From assembly GCA_003511945.1 (NCBI GenBank), contig DOJA01000350.1, positions 314-7,569 on the forward strand: a DNA stretch of 7,256 nt, written 5' to 3'. Below the pieces are notes generated by a model. The model saw nothing but the letters and a program-made list of their open reading frames with translations. It was not told the DNA's origin and did no database searches. The translations under genes were made by a program, and so were the position numbers. Source of the stretch: Phycisphaerales bacterium (GTDB lineage Bacteria; Planctomycetota; Phycisphaerae; Phycisphaerales; UBA1924). Below are positions 6,328-7,256 of this stretch, one piece after another. Position 1 is the first letter of the stretch. Each line of letters starts with the position of its first letter.

Positions 6328-7164
6328 ATGATCGAGTCCTCGACCGGAGTCTGGGTATTTCACTCGCTGGAGGAGGCGTGGGCCGCCCGACCGGAGTCGG
6401 CGGGCCGGCGCGTGCTCCGCCATCTGGATGTGGGCGAGTACCGCGCGTCGGTCATCGAGTACGGGCCGGAGTTCGAGTACGGCCTGCACGCCCACGCCTG
6501 GGAGCAGATCGACCTGCAACTGGCCGGGTCGACGGTCGAGCGCTACGGGCGCAGCGAGCGCGAGTGGACCCCAGGCACCGTCCGCGCCACTTCGCAGTTC
6601 GCCGAGCACATGACGCTGACGCAGCGGGGTTGGATCCGCTGCTGCCATGTGCGCGGGCGGAAGGGGACGCTCCGCGGCGCGCTCCTCGACGACCCGCTCC
6701 ACACCGACCCGCGCCTGGCGCCGATCATGTTCCGCCTCGCCCGCGAACTGATGGAGGCGGGCGACGAAGGGCGCACGCTGCGGGTCGAGGCCCTGTGCGA
6801 CGAGGTCGTGCGCACGGCCACTCCCGACCCGATCTCCAGCGCGGCTTCGCAGGACCTGTGCGCCCGGGCGGATGAGTACCTCCGCGCCAACCTGGACGCC
6901 TCGCCCGGGCTGGCGGACATCGCCATCGGGATCGGGGTGGACCGTTGCCATCTGGCGCGGAGTTTCCGTCGTTCGCGCGGCTGCACGATCGGCGAAGCCG
7001 CTCGGCTGCTGCGGCTCCGACGGGCGTTCGCGGAGCTGGTGGAGTCGGACCTGCCGCTGTCGGCGGTCGCGGTGCGGGCGGGGTTCGCCGACCAGAGCCA
7101 CTTCGGGCGCGTCTTCCGCGCCCGCTTCGGCACCACGCCCGGCGCAGTCCGACGCGGACGCTGA
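6328..7164 (+). CDS. AraC/XylS-family transcriptional regulator
   Basis: The 278-residue product has the usual length and two-part layout of AraC regulators. The N-terminal part (about 36-110) looks like a cupin-type sensor: GLHAHAWEQIDLQLAG (52-67) has the His-x-His pattern at 54 and 56, then TPGTV (81-85) and FAEHM (91-95). The C-terminal part (about 176-276) is the DNA-binding domain with two helix-turn-helix units: PGLADIAIGIGVDRCHLARSF (193-213) and LSAVAVRAGFADQSHFGRVF (244-263). The second carries the family hallmark AGFADQSHF...FR..FG.TPG. The expected final P-x-x-Y-R is PGAVRR here, a minor deviation. Such proteins bind promoter DNA and respond to small ligands or stress; the ligand and targets cannot be told from sequence. 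There is no adjacent same-strand gene after it in the window. A palindromic site before its ribosome binding site may regulate it. Confidence 0.93.
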   Translation: MIESSTGVWVFHSLEEAWAARPESAGRRVLRHLDVGEYRASVIEYGPEFEYGLHAHAWEQIDLQLAGSTVERYGRSEREWTPGTVRATSQFAEHMTLTQRGWIRCCHVRGRKGTLRGALLDDPLHTDPRLAPIMFRLARELMEAGDEGRTLRVEALCDEVVRTATPDPISSAASQDLCARADEYLRANLDASPGLADIAIGIGVDRCHLARSFRRSRGCTIGEAARLLRLRRAFAELVESDLPLSAVAVRAGFADQSHFGRVFRARFGTTPGAVRRGR

Positions 7165-7256
7165 AGGGACGCCCGGGTGGGGTTCTTCTGCGGTGCACGA
7201 GCATTGGTCACGCTGTGGGGTGGGGGACAAGACGCCGCGGCCCTGTGATGGGACGC
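7165..7256. other. Right-edge segment without clear feature
   Basis: Ninety-two bases follow the stop of the AraC-type gene. I see no intrinsic terminator, gene start with a ribosome binding site, or repeat. Open frames crossing it on the minus strand are shadows of the regulator gene. Confidence 0.5.

Overview
The window is very GC-rich bacterial DNA with four protein genes and little wasted space. The best guess for the source is a planctomycete, possibly of the Phycisphaerae. This rests on the base composition, a DUF2617-like gene beginning with a RALHPELF motif, poor Shine-Dalgarno sequences before most genes, and GGAG/AGAG-type tandem or palindromic repeats opening with TTCACCAC. No rRNA, tRNA or other lineage-defining marker is present, so this is inference.

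Layout: (1) Positions 1-2033, minus strand, hold a large HEAT-repeat protein with a C-terminal membrane anchor, cut by the left edge. Its true frame is open to the edge, and the many plus-strand open frames here are GC-driven shadows. (2) Positions 2034-2288 are a divergent intergenic region with a plausible sigma70-type promoter facing right. (3) Positions 2289-2834 encode a 181-residue DUF2617-like protein, closed by a textbook intrinsic terminator at 2878-2908. (4) Positions 2909-3090 are the ileS leader, dominated by an 82-nt imperfect palindrome. (5) Positions 3091-6138 encode isoleucyl-tRNA synthetase. A half-copy of the same repeat type lies in frame inside its coding sequence, near the start of the editing domain. 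(6) Positions 6139-6327 are a spacer with a strong hairpin and small palindromes. (7) Positions 6328-7164 encode an AraC-type transcription regulator with a good ribosome binding site. (8) Positions 7165-7256 show no clear feature.

The genes do not form an obvious pathway. The HEAT gene is divergent, the DUF2617-like gene looks monocistronic (own promoter and terminator), ileS is housekeeping, and the AraC gene has no visible target next to it. I see no convincing new multi-gene system. The most interesting signal is the repeat type that occurs both as a palindrome in the ileS leader and as a translated Thr-Glu-X tract within ileS. A second point is the loss of one cysteine from the C-terminal zinc-binding motif of the synthetase.
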